Shown here: piece after piece, positions 32,282 through 42,401 of the stretch
Layout of the letters: the number at the start of each line of letters is the position of its first letter
Position numbering within the stretch: position 1 is the first letter of the stretch
Origin: CABMKH01 sp040797625
GTDB taxonomy: Bacteria; Bacillota; Clostridia; Tissierellales; Tissierellaceae
Assembly: GCA_052067355.1 (NCBI GenBank)
Contig: JBQHQH010000007.1
Span: 1-64,000, forward strand
DNA length: 64,000 nucleotides
Direction: 5' to 3'
Position numbers and translations under genes: made by a program
The notes under the pieces: generated by a model
What the model was told of the DNA's origin: nothing
What the model saw: the letters and a program-made list of their open reading frames with translations, nothing else
Databases searched by the model: none

Positions 32282-33208
32282 ATGAAGAAGAGATTTATCG
32301 TACCATTTATAGTGGCCACAATAGTTTTTTCTATAGGATATGCTGTTGTAGGACATAAGATTTCTAGATTAGAACAGTTAAGAAGAGAGAATAATGTCTT
32401 CTATAAAGATAGAGATCTAACAAAAGATGGTGTAGATGAGGAAATAGAACCATTAAATAACGATGAGCTCCTATTTTTATTGGCAGGTATTGATCATTCT
32501 AATCTTTCAGATACACTTATATTGTGTAAAGTCAATTTTAAAACAGGTGAAATCGATTTGCTTTCAATTCCTAGAGACTCTAGAGTATATGTCAATGGAG
32601 CGTTGGACAAGATCAATCATGCTCATGGAAAAGGTGGCATAGAATTGACACTTAAAACTATACAGGACTTCTTAGATTTAAAGGTGGATTATTATGTAAG
32701 AGCGGATTTCAAAGCTGTAAAAGCCATAGTAGATGCTATAGGTGGCGTAAAGCTAGATGTAAAGCGAGATATGCACTATAAAGATACGACTAAAGGAAAA
32801 GAACTTTTCATAAATATAAAAAAGGGAGAGCAGGTATTAGATGGCGATAAAGCCCTTGAATTTTTACGTTTTCGTAGATATCGTGATGGAGATGTAGAAC
32901 GAGTACAGGCACAGCAGCAATTCATGGAGGAATTTATCAAGCAGACATTACAGATTAAAAACATTACAAAGTGGATGGATATATTAGAGACATACTATAG
33001 CTATGTAGATACAAATATACCAATATCCGAGATTACTAAGGGATTGAAGATGGCGTTAAAGTGGGATAAAGAAAATATACATGTGAATACTATCCCAGGT
33101 GTTGGACGGTATATAGGAGATATAAGTTACTATATAGTAGATGAAGAAGGTACTAGAGATATGGTCTTGGGAATATTTAAGGACTATCTATTTTCTGAAT
33201 TAGATTGA
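32282..33208 (+). CDS. LytR-CpsA-Psr (LCP) family protein
   Basis: 308 residues. One N-terminal membrane helix (about 4-24) anchors an outer LCP domain (about 60-230) with the arginines of SIPRDSRVYV, the DKINHAHGKGG segment and the RFRRYRDGDVERVQAQQQF motif. LCP proteins transfer anionic polymers such as teichoic or capsule chains to peptidoglycan. RBS AGAGGGATA. It is transcribed alone, upstream of cwlD. Confidence 0.92.
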   Translation: MKKRFIVPFIVATIVFSIGYAVVGHKISRLEQLRRENNVFYKDRDLTKDGVDEEIEPLNNDELLFLLAGIDHSNLSDTLILCKVNFKTGEIDLLSIPRDSRVYVNGALDKINHAHGKGGIELTLKTIQDFLDLKVDYYVRADFKAVKAIVDAIGGVKLDVKRDMHYKDTTKGKELFINIKKGEQVLDGDKALEFLRFRRYRDGDVERVQAQQQFMEEFIKQTLQIKNITKWMDILETYYSYVDTNIPISEITKGLKMALKWDKENIHVNTIPGVGRYIGDISYYIVDEEGTRDMVLGIFKDYLFSELD

Positions 33209-33369
33209 TCAATACTTAAGTGGATGAGTAAGTAAATAGAATCTTCAATGTATTGACTATTACCTTTGTGTATTAGGTATAATTACAGGAGTATTATATC
33301 TCTTTTAGGGATTGTTATCACTGTTATTTTAAGCTTTGCATTAGCAAAAATTAAATAGATTTTTTTATT

Positions 33370-33402
33370 AGTGCCAAAGATATTTAATCTTTGGCACTTT
33401 TT
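33370..33402 (+). terminator. Terminator before cwlD
   Basis: AGTGCCAAAGAT pairs with TCTTTGGCACT around a short A/T loop and is followed by TTTTT. It separates the LCP gene (and a short frame of no clear coding value near 33250-33357) from cwlD. Confidence 0.88.
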
Positions 33403-33458
33403 AAATTCTATGGAATATACATTGTAACAATGCAATATATTCTTATAGAGGTGATTGT

Positions 33459-34193
33459 GTGAGGATAATCTTTATTAAGAAGAGAACATTGTATATTTCC
33501 ATAGGTATAGTTATTATACTTCTACTATCTATTAAACTATTTAATACTAGAATAAAGGTGAAAGAAGTTACATATCTTCCCATAACCAATAGGGTAATAG
33601 GTATAGATCCAGGACATGGTGGTGTAGACCCTGGAGCTGTAAGTAGAAATGGAGTTAAGGAATCAGATATCAATCTAAAGATAGCCCTAAAGCTTAAGAG
33701 ATTTATAGAACAAAGTGGTGGAATACCTATTATGACTAGGGAAGTAGATGAGGGACTACATACAGAACAATCAAATACTTTAAGAAAGATGAAAACAGAA
33801 GATCTAATAAATCGGAATAAATTAATAGAAGAATCAGGTTGCGAATTATTTGTATCTATACATATGAATAGCTTTACCAGCTCCAAATACTATGGTGCTC
33901 AAACATTTTATCCTAAAGACTCTGAAGAAGGTAAGAGACTTGCTTATATTATACAGGAAGAGCTTAGAAATATTTTAGATAAAGATAATAGAAGAGAACC
34001 TACTCCAAGAGATGACGTATATCTATTAAAAGAAACTAGTATACCGTCAGTTTTAGTAGAAGCGGGATTTCTCTCTAACCCTCTTGAAGAAAAATTATTG
34101 TTGACAGAAGAACATCAAGAGAAAATTGCATGGTGTATATATGTAGGTATAATGAGATACTTAAGTGAATGGACAGGTGAGTATGAGTTTTGA
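33459..34193 (+). CDS. cwlD: N-acetylmuramoyl-L-alanine amidase, CwlD type
   Basis: 244 residues from GTG 33459 behind AGAGGTGATT. One N-terminal membrane helix (about 10-27) is followed by an Amidase_3 domain with zinc ligands in IDPGHGGVDPGA and SIHMNS and the catalytic glutamate in LVEAGFLSNP. The sequence follows B. subtilis CwlD closely (MTRE, GAQTFY and GFLSNP regions). CwlD removes the stem peptide from muramic acid so that muramic lactam of the spore cortex can form, which points to an endospore former. cwlD often follows rpsI in clostridia, which agrees with the intervening DNA being inserted. Confidence 0.9.
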   Translation: MRIIFIKKRTLYISIGIVIILLLSIKLFNTRIKVKEVTYLPITNRVIGIDPGHGGVDPGAVSRNGVKESDINLKIALKLKRFIEQSGGIPIMTREVDEGLHTEQSNTLRKMKTEDLINRNKLIEESGCELFVSIHMNSFTSSKYYGAQTFYPKDSEEGKRLAYIIQEELRNILDKDNRREPTPRDDVYLLKETSIPSVLVEAGFLSNPLEEKLLLTEEHQEKIAWCIYVGIMRYLSEWTGEYEF

Positions 34194-34266
34194 CAGTGGA
34201 TGGTTAACATAACTTATCCACTGTCAATTGTGGATAATGTGGATAAAGTGGATTGTTTAATTATTA

Positions 34267-35400
34267 TTATTTAGATAAGGCTTGTTCTGCATCTTTAAGA
34301 AAAGATATAATCTTTAAATGTTGTGGACAAAGTTGTTCACACTCTCCACATTCGATACATTTAGATGAATCTTTTTCTTTCTCTATTAAATCAGTATAGC
34401 TAGATATTGATTGCTCTTCAGTGCCATATACATAATAATTGTTATATAATGAAAAGATTTCTGGGATCACAACACCCTGTGGACAAGGCAGACAATATTC
34501 ACAGCTAGTGCAACCCACTTTAGTTTTTTCAGTATATATATTGGTTACTTTATCAATCAGCTCATGTTCTCTTTTAGTAAGAGATTTTGGTAAACTATTA
34601 TCTGTAATTTCTATATTTTCTTTCACCTGTTCTATAGTTGACATACCACTAAGAACTACGGACACTTCTGGAAAGTTATATACCCATTTAAGGGCCCACT
34701 CTGCTGGAGTTCTTTTTATATCACTATTATTCCATACCTCTAATATGTCGTCAGAAGCTTTTGACAATTTTCCTCCCTTTATGGGTTCCATTATTACCAG
34801 GGAAATACTTTTTTCGGCAGCATATTTAAGCCCATCTATTCCTGCCTGATATTGTCTATCCATGTAGTTTAATTGGATCTGACAAAAATCCCAAGGATAT
34901 GAGTCAATTATGTCTTTAAACAGAGGAAATTCATCATGAAAAGAAAAACCGACATATTTAATCTTTCCCTTCTTTTTTGCTTCATCTAAAAACTTAAAGA
35001 TATTTAAATTGACTATCTTATCCCATGTTTTCTTATGGAGTGAATGAAGTAAATAAAAATCTATATGGTCAGTATCCAATTTTTTAAGCTGTTCATCTAA
35101 TAATTTTTCGAAATCATCATAAGAATCAGCAAGCCATACAGGGAGCTTAGTTGCTAGGTATACTTTTTCTCTATATCCATTTTTTAAAGCCTTTCCAACA
35201 AATATTTCAGAATTTCCCTGGTGATAATTATAGGCAGTATCTATATAATTTACCCCGTTGTCTATGGCATAGTGAAGCATCTCTATAGACTTATCTTCAT
35301 CAATTTTGCTAGAATCCCCACCTATTGTTGGAAATCTCATACATCCAAATCCTAATAATGATACTTTTAATCTGTCTTTAGTGAAATAACGATATTGCAT
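34267..35400 (-). CDS. Aldo/keto reductase with C-terminal 4Fe-4S clusters
   Basis: 377 residues. The AKR barrel (about 1-285) contains GFGCMRFP, the catalytic Asp/Tyr region YIDTAYNYHQGNSE, the lysine of ATKLP and the histidine of YLLHSL. The C-terminal ferredoxin-like part has two cysteine groups, CTSCEYCLPCPQG and CIECGECEQLCPQ, expected to bind two 4Fe-4S clusters. Such fused reductases are common in anaerobes; substrate unknown. It is the only minus-strand core gene here, and its 3' end faces cwlD. Confidence 0.92.
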   Translation of the reverse strand: MQYRYFTKDRLKVSLLGFGCMRFPTIGGDSSKIDEDKSIEMLHYAIDNGVNYIDTAYNYHQGNSEIFVGKALKNGYREKVYLATKLPVWLADSYDDFEKLLDEQLKKLDTDHIDFYLLHSLHKKTWDKIVNLNIFKFLDEAKKKGKIKYVGFSFHDEFPLFKDIIDSYPWDFCQIQLNYMDRQYQAGIDGLKYAAEKSISLVIMEPIKGGKLSKASDDILEVWNNSDIKRTPAEWALKWVYNFPEVSVVLSGMSTIEQVKENIEITDNSLPKSLTKREHELIDKVTNIYTEKTKVGCTSCEYCLPCPQGVVIPEIFSLYNNYYVYGTEEQSISSYTDLIEKEKDSSKCIECGECEQLCPQHLKIISFLKDAEQALSK

Positions 35401-36084
35401 AATATAGCCTCCTCTTATATAATAGTGTTAAATAAGTAAAGTTTATCCAATAGTCTATGATTAATAAGTGAGATGGCACTACAGGAGTTTTTGGTTCTAT
35501 TTCTGCAGAGCAAATTGATATTAGAAATTCATAGCCTAAGGATAAGTAGATCTATATATTGCTGGAGTATGAAGCTCCATCTTATATAAGTTTTATTTAT
35601 ATATGGTATATAGATATGTTTCGATTCATATAGAATAGGGTAAAATTATATAAGTTATATAAATTATAATTATTAATATAAATACAAGTTGTTGAATAGA
35701 TAACTATATAGATATTTAATTTTTATATTTAGTAAGATATATCAAACTATGGTTTTAAATATGGATGATTCTAATAATTCAATGGGATCCATATTCTATA
35801 AATATAATTCTTTAATATTTTGTCAGAATTTTAACTCATACATAATTAAAAATGAATATATGATTTGTTTCTATAATAGCATTATTAAATGAATTATCTC
35901 AAATTTTATACCCACTAAGGAATAGGTAAATCATGAAATCAAATATTTTATTTACAATATTATTGGTACTATATAACTCTCGAATAAGTAAACAAAATAT
36001 CAGCTGAAGTAAAAATTTCATCTGGTATAAGTTTTCTTTATAAATAGTATATCAAATATATTTAAATAAGAAAGGAGTGGTTTG
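35401..36084. other. 684-bp AT-rich intergenic region
   Basis: Lies between two divergent transcripts (reductase leftwards, gcvT rightwards). I see no intact gene. A small hairpin (TGGAG...CTCCA) is near 35562-35580. I looked for the glycine riboswitch often found before gcv operons and found no recognisable aptamer core. Promoters for both directions must lie here but are not clear. Confidence 0.5.
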
Positions 36085-37185
36085 ATGGAAGGGAAAAAGA
36101 CTCCATTATATGATGAACATGTTAAGTTAGGAGGTAAGATTGTAAATTACGCTGGGTGGTTACTCCCAGTCCAGTATGAAGGATTAATTCCAGAGCACAA
36201 TGCAGTGAGGAATGCTGCGGGAATCTTTGATGTATCTCATATGGGAACTGTTGATATTACTGGAAAAGATGCTGTATTATTTTTAGATTATCTTATGACT
36301 AATGATATAAGTAAGGCAAAAGATAATCAGATTACCTATACCTTTATGTGCTATGACAACGGAGGAGTAGTAGATGATTTATTGGTCTATAAGTATAACA
36401 ATGAAAGGTTTTTCCTAGTTATAAATGCTGCAAATGTAGAAAAGGATTTAGAGTGGATTAATAGTCATAAGGGTAATTTTGATGTGGAAATAAGAGATGT
36501 TTCGGATAATACTTGTATACTAGCATTACAAGGACCATCTGCTCAAAAGATATTGCAGAAGTTGACAGATACAGATCTATCTAAAGTTAAATTCTTCTTC
36601 TTAGAGGATAATGTAGATATCAATGGAGTAAATGTCATGATTTCTAGAACTGGATATACTGGAGAAGATGGGTTTGAAATCTATGTCAAAAATGATGATG
36701 TAGTAAAAGTATGGAGTGACATATTTGAAGCTGGAAAAGATGAAGGATTAAAACCAACAGGATTAGGCTCTAGAGACACTTTGAGATTTGAAGCTGCACT
36801 ACCATTATACGGCAATGAGATTTCCCAAGATGTCAATCCTTTAGAAGGCGGATTTAAGTTCTTTGTAAAACTTAAAAAGGCTTCTGATTTTATTGGTAAA
36901 GAAGCATTGGCTAAACAATGGGAAGAAGGTTTAACTAGAACAGTTGCAGGATTTGAAATGATAGATAGAGGGATACCTAGAGAAGGATATGAAGTATATA
37001 AAAACGGAAATAAGATTGGATATGTAACTACAGGATATATGAGTCCAACTTTAAAGAAGAGTATAGGAAATGCACTTATATCTATTGAAGAGACAGAATT
37101 AGGAAATGAAATTGAAATAATGATTAGGAAAAGACCAGCTAAAGCTAAGATAGTAGACAAAAATTTTTTAAAAAACAATAAATAG
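36085..37185 (+). CDS. gcvT: Glycine cleavage system T protein (aminomethyltransferase)
   Basis: 366 residues from the ATG at 36085 after AAAGGAGTGG. Family features include YAGWLLPVQYEG, FDVSHMGT, the folate-site region SRTGYTGEDGFEIY and the C-terminal GYVTTGYMSPTLKKSIG. GcvT takes the aminomethyl group from lipoyl-GcvH, releases ammonia and makes 5,10-methylene-THF. It heads the gcvT-gcvH-gcvPA-gcvPB operon, with gaps of ten bases or fewer. Confidence 0.97.
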   Translation: MEGKKTPLYDEHVKLGGKIVNYAGWLLPVQYEGLIPEHNAVRNAAGIFDVSHMGTVDITGKDAVLFLDYLMTNDISKAKDNQITYTFMCYDNGGVVDDLLVYKYNNERFFLVINAANVEKDLEWINSHKGNFDVEIRDVSDNTCILALQGPSAQKILQKLTDTDLSKVKFFFLEDNVDINGVNVMISRTGYTGEDGFEIYVKNDDVVKVWSDIFEAGKDEGLKPTGLGSRDTLRFEAALPLYGNEISQDVNPLEGGFKFFVKLKKASDFIGKEALAKQWEEGLTRTVAGFEMIDRGIPREGYEVYKNGNKIGYVTTGYMSPTLKKSIGNALISIEETELGNEIEIMIRKRPAKAKIVDKNFLKNNK

Positions 37186-37195
37186 GAGGGTTAAT

Positions 37196-37579
37196 ATGAA
37201 AGTTTTAAAAGATTTGCTTTATACTAAGGATCACGAGTGGGTTAAAGTGGAGGGGGATACAGCTTATATAGGTATAACTGATTTTGCCCAAGAACAGCTA
37301 GGAGACATAGTATATGTAGAACTTCCAGAAATTGGAGACGAAATAGACAAAGAAGATGTATTTTCAGCAATAGAATCAGTAAAGGCAGCTTCTGACAGCT
37401 ATATGCCTGTAGATGGAGAAGTACTTGAAGTCAACGAGGAATTAGTAGATTCACCTGAATTATTGAATACAGACGCATTTGACAATTGGATTATCAAGAT
37501 AAAGTTAATAGATGAATCACAATTAGATGATTTAATGACAAGTGGAGAATATGAAGAGTATATAGCAGAGGAGGAATAA
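37196..37579 (+). CDS. gcvH: Glycine cleavage system H protein
   Basis: 127 residues. The lipoyl lysine is K63 in AIESVKAASDSY. The acidic protein shuttles the aminomethyl intermediate between the P, T and L proteins. The L protein (dihydrolipoyl dehydrogenase) is not encoded in this operon and must come from elsewhere. Confidence 0.97.
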   Translation: MKVLKDLLYTKDHEWVKVEGDTAYIGITDFAQEQLGDIVYVELPEIGDEIDKEDVFSAIESVKAASDSYMPVDGEVLEVNEELVDSPELLNTDAFDNWIIKIKLIDESQLDDLMTSGEYEEYIAEEE

Positions 37580-37580
37580 T

Positions 37581-38924
37581 ATGTATCCTTATATACCACA
37601 TACATCTGAAGATGAAAAGCAGATGTTAGAATCCATAGGTCTTAATTCCATAGACGAATTATTTAGTGATATACCAGAGGATATAGCATTAAAGAGAGAG
37701 CTCAATCTAGCTCCTTCAAAATCAGAATTAGAAGTAAGGGATTATCTAACCAAACTATCACAAAAAAATAAGTCTATAAATGATTTAACCTGTTTCTTAG
37801 GAGCAGGGGCATATGATCATTATATACCTTCTATTGTAGACCATATAATCTCTAGAAGTGAATTTTATACATCATATACTCCTTATCAACCTGAAATAAG
37901 TCAGGGAACATTGCAATATATATTTGAATATCAAACTCTTATTTGTAATTTAACTGGAATGGAAGTCTCCAATGCTTCTCTATACGATGGTGGAACTGCC
38001 ATTACAGAAGCTGCATTGATGGTAGCATCAGTAGCAAAAAAAGACAAGATAATCATATCAAAGACTGTAAATTCAGAAGCGAGAAGGGTTTTAAAGACCT
38101 ATGCCCATACTCAAGGTTTCAAAGTCGTGGAAGTGGATATGAAAGATGGAGTTACTGATTTAGAAGAATTAGAAAAAAATATTTCTGATGATATTGGAGC
38201 AGTAGTAGTTCAGAGTCCAAATTTCTTTGGTATTATTGAGGATTTAAAGTCCACATCAGATATAGTTCATAAATCTAAGAAAGCAGGTCTTATAGCATCA
38301 GTAGATCCTATATCTTTAGGAATATTAAAGAGACCTGGTGATTTAGGTGTAGATGTAGTTGTAGGAGAAGGACAGGGCATGGGAATACCTCTATCATTTG
38401 GGGGACCATATTTAGGCTTTATGGCTACTACTAAGAAATATATGAGAAAACTTCCTGGTAGGATAGTAGGACAGACTGAGGATATGGATGGTAAGAGATC
38501 CTTTGTATTGACTTTAACAGCTAGAGAACAACATATTAGAAGAGAAAAAGCCACATCGAATATATGTTCAAATCAAGGCTTAAATACACTAGCTGCTACA
38601 GTATATATGGTGACATTAGGTAAAGAGGGACTTAGGGAAGTTGCCCTTCAAAGTACAAAGAAAGCTCACTATGCTTTAGAAAAGTTAACAAAGACTGGGA
38701 AATATAGACCTCTATTTGATAAGCCATTCTTTAAAGAATTTGCTATAAAATCTGATGTAGATCCTAATAAGATAAAAGAAAGTTTAAAACAAGAAAAGAT
38801 AATGGGCGGATACCATCTTGGAATAGATTACCCTCAATTTAAAAATAGCTTTCTCTACGCAGTTACTGAAAAGAGGACTAAAGAAGAGATTGATAGATTA
38901 AGTAGCATATTGGAGGGGATATAG
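37581..38924 (+). CDS. gcvPA: Glycine dehydrogenase (decarboxylating) subunit 1
   Basis: 447 residues; this is the N-terminal half of the P protein, encoded separately as in Firmicutes and archaea. Typical parts are MYPYIPHTSEDEKQMLESIG at the start and the Gly-rich GEGQGMGIPLSFGGPYLGFM. It lacks the PLP lysine, which is on the second subunit. One base separates it from gcvH. Confidence 0.96.
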   Translation: MYPYIPHTSEDEKQMLESIGLNSIDELFSDIPEDIALKRELNLAPSKSELEVRDYLTKLSQKNKSINDLTCFLGAGAYDHYIPSIVDHIISRSEFYTSYTPYQPEISQGTLQYIFEYQTLICNLTGMEVSNASLYDGGTAITEAALMVASVAKKDKIIISKTVNSEARRVLKTYAHTQGFKVVEVDMKDGVTDLEELEKNISDDIGAVVVQSPNFFGIIEDLKSTSDIVHKSKKAGLIASVDPISLGILKRPGDLGVDVVVGEGQGMGIPLSFGGPYLGFMATTKKYMRKLPGRIVGQTEDMDGKRSFVLTLTAREQHIRREKATSNICSNQGLNTLAATVYMVTLGKEGLREVALQSTKKAHYALEKLTKTGKYRPLFDKPFFKEFAIKSDVDPNKIKESLKQEKIMGGYHLGIDYPQFKNSFLYAVTEKRTKEEIDRLSSILEGI

Positions 38925-38925
38925 T

Positions 38926-40377
38926 ATGAGAGACTATGATAAGTTGATATTTGAATTATCAAAATCAGGTAGAAAAGCATATAGACTTCCACCATTAGAT
39001 ATAGAAGATAGAGATATTAGTGAATTTATTCCTAAAGAGTTTATCAATGAAGAAGAGTTAGATTTACCAGAAGTAAATGAAGTTGAGGTAATTAGGCATT
39101 ATACAAATATTTCCAATAAGAATTATGGACTAGATACCGGATTTTATCCATTAGGCTCATGTACTATGAAGTATAATCCAAAGATAAATGAAGATATATG
39201 CAGACTAGATGGATTTGCCAATATACATCCATTACAAGATGAAGATTCTGTTCAAGGAGCATTACAACTTATGTACGGATTACAGGAATCTTTAGCAGAA
39301 ATAGCAGGAATGGATAAGATGAGTTTACAACCAGCAGCAGGAGCTCATGGAGAACTTACTTCTATTATGGTAATAAAGGCGTATCATGAAAAGAATGGGG
39401 ACTTTAAGAGAGATAAGATAATAGTTCCAGATTCAGCTCATGGTACAAATCCAGCCACTGCAGCTATGGCTGGTTATAAGATTGTAGAAGTAAAATCAAC
39501 AGAAGAAGGTCTTGTAGATGTAGAAGCTCTAAAGGAATTGGTGGGAGATGATACTGCTGGACTAATGCTTACAAATCCTAATACTTTAGGATTATTTGAA
39601 AAGGAAATCAAGGAAATAGCCAAAGTAATTCATGATGCTGGCGGACAGGTATATTATGATGGAGCTAATGCTAATGCCATATTAGGTCATGCTAGACCGG
39701 GAGATATGGGATTTGATGCGGTTCACTTTAATATTCATAAGACATTTTCTACACCACATGGTGGTGGGGGACCTGGATCTGGACCTATAGGAGTAAAAAA
39801 ACATTTAGAAGAGTTTTTACCAGTTCCTATAGTAGAAAAAGATGGAGATAGATATTTTCTAGACTATGATCATCCAGATTCTATAGGAAAGGTCAAAGAT
39901 TTTTATGGACATTTTGGCATACTTGTTAGGGCATATACCTATATTTTGACTATGGGCAGAGATGGACTTAAAAAAGCTTCTGAAATGGCAGTATTAAATG
40001 CAAACTATCTATTGAGTAGATTAAAAGATGACTATTATCTTCCAATAGATGCTATTTATAAACATGAATTTGTACTTGGCGGTTTAAAGGGAGATTTAAT
40101 GGAGGCAACTACATTAGATGTAGCTAAGAGATTATTAGATTTTGGATTCCATCCACCAACAGTGTATTTCCCACTTATTATTAGAGAAGCACTTATGATT
40201 GAACCAACAGAAACTGAAAGTAAGGAAACTTTAGATTCATTTGCTGATGCCATGATAAAGATTGCAGAAGAGGCTAGGACAAATGTAGAGATTCTAAAAG
40301 AGGCTCCACATAAAACTGGTGTCAGAAGACCGGATGAAATAAAGGCAGCTAGGAATCCAGTATTAAAATATGATTAA
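38926..40377 (+). CDS. gcvPB: Glycine dehydrogenase (decarboxylating) subunit 2
   Basis: 483 residues, the C-terminal half of the P protein. The PLP lysine is K272 in HFNIHKTFSTPHGGGGPG. With GcvPA it decarboxylates glycine and passes the aminomethyl group to GcvH. Together with gcvT/H this supports glycine catabolism or one-carbon supply in an anaerobe. Confidence 0.97.
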   Translation: MRDYDKLIFELSKSGRKAYRLPPLDIEDRDISEFIPKEFINEEELDLPEVNEVEVIRHYTNISNKNYGLDTGFYPLGSCTMKYNPKINEDICRLDGFANIHPLQDEDSVQGALQLMYGLQESLAEIAGMDKMSLQPAAGAHGELTSIMVIKAYHEKNGDFKRDKIIVPDSAHGTNPATAAMAGYKIVEVKSTEEGLVDVEALKELVGDDTAGLMLTNPNTLGLFEKEIKEIAKVIHDAGGQVYYDGANANAILGHARPGDMGFDAVHFNIHKTFSTPHGGGGPGSGPIGVKKHLEEFLPVPIVEKDGDRYFLDYDHPDSIGKVKDFYGHFGILVRAYTYILTMGRDGLKKASEMAVLNANYLLSRLKDDYYLPIDAIYKHEFVLGGLKGDLMEATTLDVAKRLLDFGFHPPTVYFPLIIREALMIEPTETESKETLDSFADAMIKIAEEARTNVEILKEAPHKTGVRRPDEIKAARNPVLKYD

Positions 40378-40378
40378 G

Positions 40379-40402
40379 AGAAGATAGCTTAGGCTATCTT
40401 CT
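40379..40402 (+). terminator. Hairpin after gcvPB, probable terminator
   Basis: AGAAGATAGC pairs with GCTATCTTCT around TTAG, directly after the stop. The following T tract is short (TCTAAC), so termination may be partial. Confidence 0.6.
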
Positions 40403-40424
40403 TCTAACTATAAAGGAGAAAAGT

Positions 40425-41039
40425 ATGAACAAGAAAATACACATAGGGATAATAGGGTTCATGATGGCAATATTTTTTATAATAGGATTTATGGTAAAAG
40501 ATACAGCAGAGGAAATTTTGTTTGATATTTCAATACTTGAGTTTTTACATAGTGGCACGAGTCCAATTGTATTTAAGATAATGAAGTTTATATCTTTCAT
40601 AGGTTCAGGGAAATTCCTATTACCAATAATTGGAGTAATCGTCCTTTATTTGATAATAAAGAAGAAATACTATATAGCAAAATTGTTGTTGGCTGGTACC
40701 ATAGGAAGCTATTCTGTAAATTTTATACTAAAAATATTATTTCATAGGATAAGACCTATAGAATTTTTTCGAGTAAACCAATCAGGCTATAGTTTTCCCA
40801 GTGGACACTCTATGGTCTCTATGAGTATGTATTTGATGATAGCATATATCTTAACTAGGGATGAAGATGATCTAAAGAAAAAGAGATTTTTATATGTATT
40901 AAGTATTATCTTAGTACTATTGATGGGATTTAGTAGACTATATTTAGGAGTCCACTGGCCTACAGATGTCATTGGAGGATATATTGTAGGATATATAGTT
41001 TATTATATAAGCATAAGAATTATAAAAGAAAATAATTAA
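40425..41039 (+). CDS. PAP2-family membrane phosphatase
   Basis: 204 residues with about five to six membrane helices. The three phosphatase motifs are present: KILFHRIRP, PSGHS and SRLYLGVHWPTD. Such enzymes dephosphorylate undecaprenyl pyrophosphate or other lipid phosphates at the outer side of the membrane. Substrate cannot be told from sequence. It follows the gcv operon by 47 bases behind a hairpin. Confidence 0.9.
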   Translation: MNKKIHIGIIGFMMAIFFIIGFMVKDTAEEILFDISILEFLHSGTSPIVFKIMKFISFIGSGKFLLPIIGVIVLYLIIKKKYYIAKLLLAGTIGSYSVNFILKILFHRIRPIEFFRVNQSGYSFPSGHSMVSMSMYLMIAYILTRDEDDLKKKRFLYVLSIILVLLMGFSRLYLGVHWPTDVIGGYIVGYIVYYISIRIIKENN

Positions 41040-41105
41040 ATCTTACACCTTGTACCCCTCTTTAGCATATTGTAAAGTACGATTACAATTTTAGGAGGGG
41101 ATCTT

Positions 41106-42401
41106 GTGAATGTATTACATTATATTTTTATGATATTCACTATATTGATACTTGTAATTATGGTGAGAAAGAGAGACACCACTTTAATATGTATAATTGG
41201 TATATTTATGTTGGGAATAGTTGGAACATCTTCAATATACCAAGGAGTAATGGGTATATTCAATAGCTTTATATTTGCAATTGTAGAGCTAATAGGAACT
41301 ATACTCATAATATCAATAATAGTATCTATGAGTACTATTCTAAACAAGACAGGGGTCAGTGAGATAATGATATCTCCATTTACTAAATTTATTAAGACAC
41401 CTACTCTTGCTTATTGGATTATAGGAATTCTTATGATGACTATATCGTGGTTTTTTTGGCCTTCACCTGCAGTAGCCCTTATAGGTGCAGTAATGCTTCC
41501 AGTAGCTATGGAAGTGGGATTGCCGGCTTTAGCAGTAGCTATGATAATGAATTTATTTGGTCATGGAATAGCATTGTCAGGAGATTTTATCATTCAAGGA
41601 GCACCTAAGATAACTGCAGATGCTGCAGGCGTATATGTTGGAGATCTGATATCAGCTAGTATTCCCTTAGTATTTGTAATGGGAATCACAACTACTGTAG
41701 CTGCTTTTATAATATTAAAAAAGGATTTAAAGAGTGGAAAGCTTAAAGTAGAAGATAGGACAGTTGAAGTAAAAAAAGAAGAGGATGAGTTAAAAGATGT
41801 ATTGAGTTTAAGTACTAAAAAGAAACTTTCCATATTAGTTCCACTATTATTTGCGTTAGACGTGTGCATAATGCTTATAGCAAATCTACGTGGTGGTGAT
41901 GCCACAGCATTAGTAGGTGGTACGGCCATATTTATATTGATTTTAGTATCATTACTAGTTCATAAAAATAAGGGATTAGAAGAGATTACAAAATACTTGG
42001 TAACTGGATTTAAATTTGGATTTGAGATATTTGGACCAGTAATTCCAGTAGCAGCATTTTTCTATTTGGGAGGAGAAGGCTTTTCAAGTGTTATAGGAGA
42101 TTTTTTACCAGCAGGATCTCAGGGAATTGTAAATGATCTAGGATTGGCATTGGCCAATGCAGTACCTTTAAATGAAGGAGTGGGAGCAGCTACTTTAACA
42201 ATAGTAGGATCTATAACAGGATTAGATGGATCAGGATTTTCAGGTTTGGCTTTAGCAGGTTCTGTAGCTAGACTATTTGGTGCAGCTATAGGAAGAGGAG
42301 TAACTACTCTTGCAGCGCTGGGGCAAATAGGCGCAATTTGGATAGGAGGAGGTACTTTAATAGATACCCTTGGGATAGGCATAATTAAGTCACAAGGGTA
42401 A
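41106..42401 (+). CDS. Membrane transporter, 3' end cut by the prophage
   Basis: 431 residues with about ten to twelve membrane helices and a charged central loop (about 210-240, KSGKLKVEDRTVEVKKEEDE). Gly-rich segments such as LFGHGIALSGDFIIQGAPK and AVPLNEGVGAATLTI and the two-fold layout resemble ion-coupled carriers of the GntP/citrate type; the substrate is not assignable. The last codons and the TAA overlap the end of the phage recombinase gene, so the natural C-terminus appears to be replaced. Start GTG or ATG near 41106 behind AGGAGGGG. Confidence 0.7.
   Translation: MNVLHYIFMIFTILILVIMVRKRDTTLICIIGIFMLGIVGTSSIYQGVMGIFNSFIFAIVELIGTILIISIIVSMSTILNKTGVSEIMISPFTKFIKTPTLAYWIIGILMMTISWFFWPSPAVALIGAVMLPVAMEVGLPALAVAMIMNLFGHGIALSGDFIIQGAPKITADAAGVYVGDLISASIPLVFVMGITTTVAAFIILKKDLKSGKLKVEDRTVEVKKEEDELKDVLSLSTKKKLSILVPLLFALDVCIMLIANLRGGDATALVGGTAIFILILVSLLVHKNKGLEEITKYLVTGFKFGFEIFGPVIPVAAFFYLGGEGFSSVIGDFLPAGSQGIVNDLGLALANAVPLNEGVGAATLTIVGSITGLDGSGFSGLALAGSVARLFGAAIGRGVTTLAALGQIGAIWIGGGTLIDTLGIGIIKSQG

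Noticed and set aside
33250..33357. Short hydrophobic frame (SLLGIVITVILSFALAKIK) between the LCP gene and cwlD
   Set aside because: No start codon with a ribosome binding site was seen and the frame is short; it may be a remnant but is not supported as a gene.
35480..36060. Glycine riboswitch or T-box before gcvT
   Set aside because: No conserved aptamer core or specifier/antiterminator sequence could be recognised in the interval.
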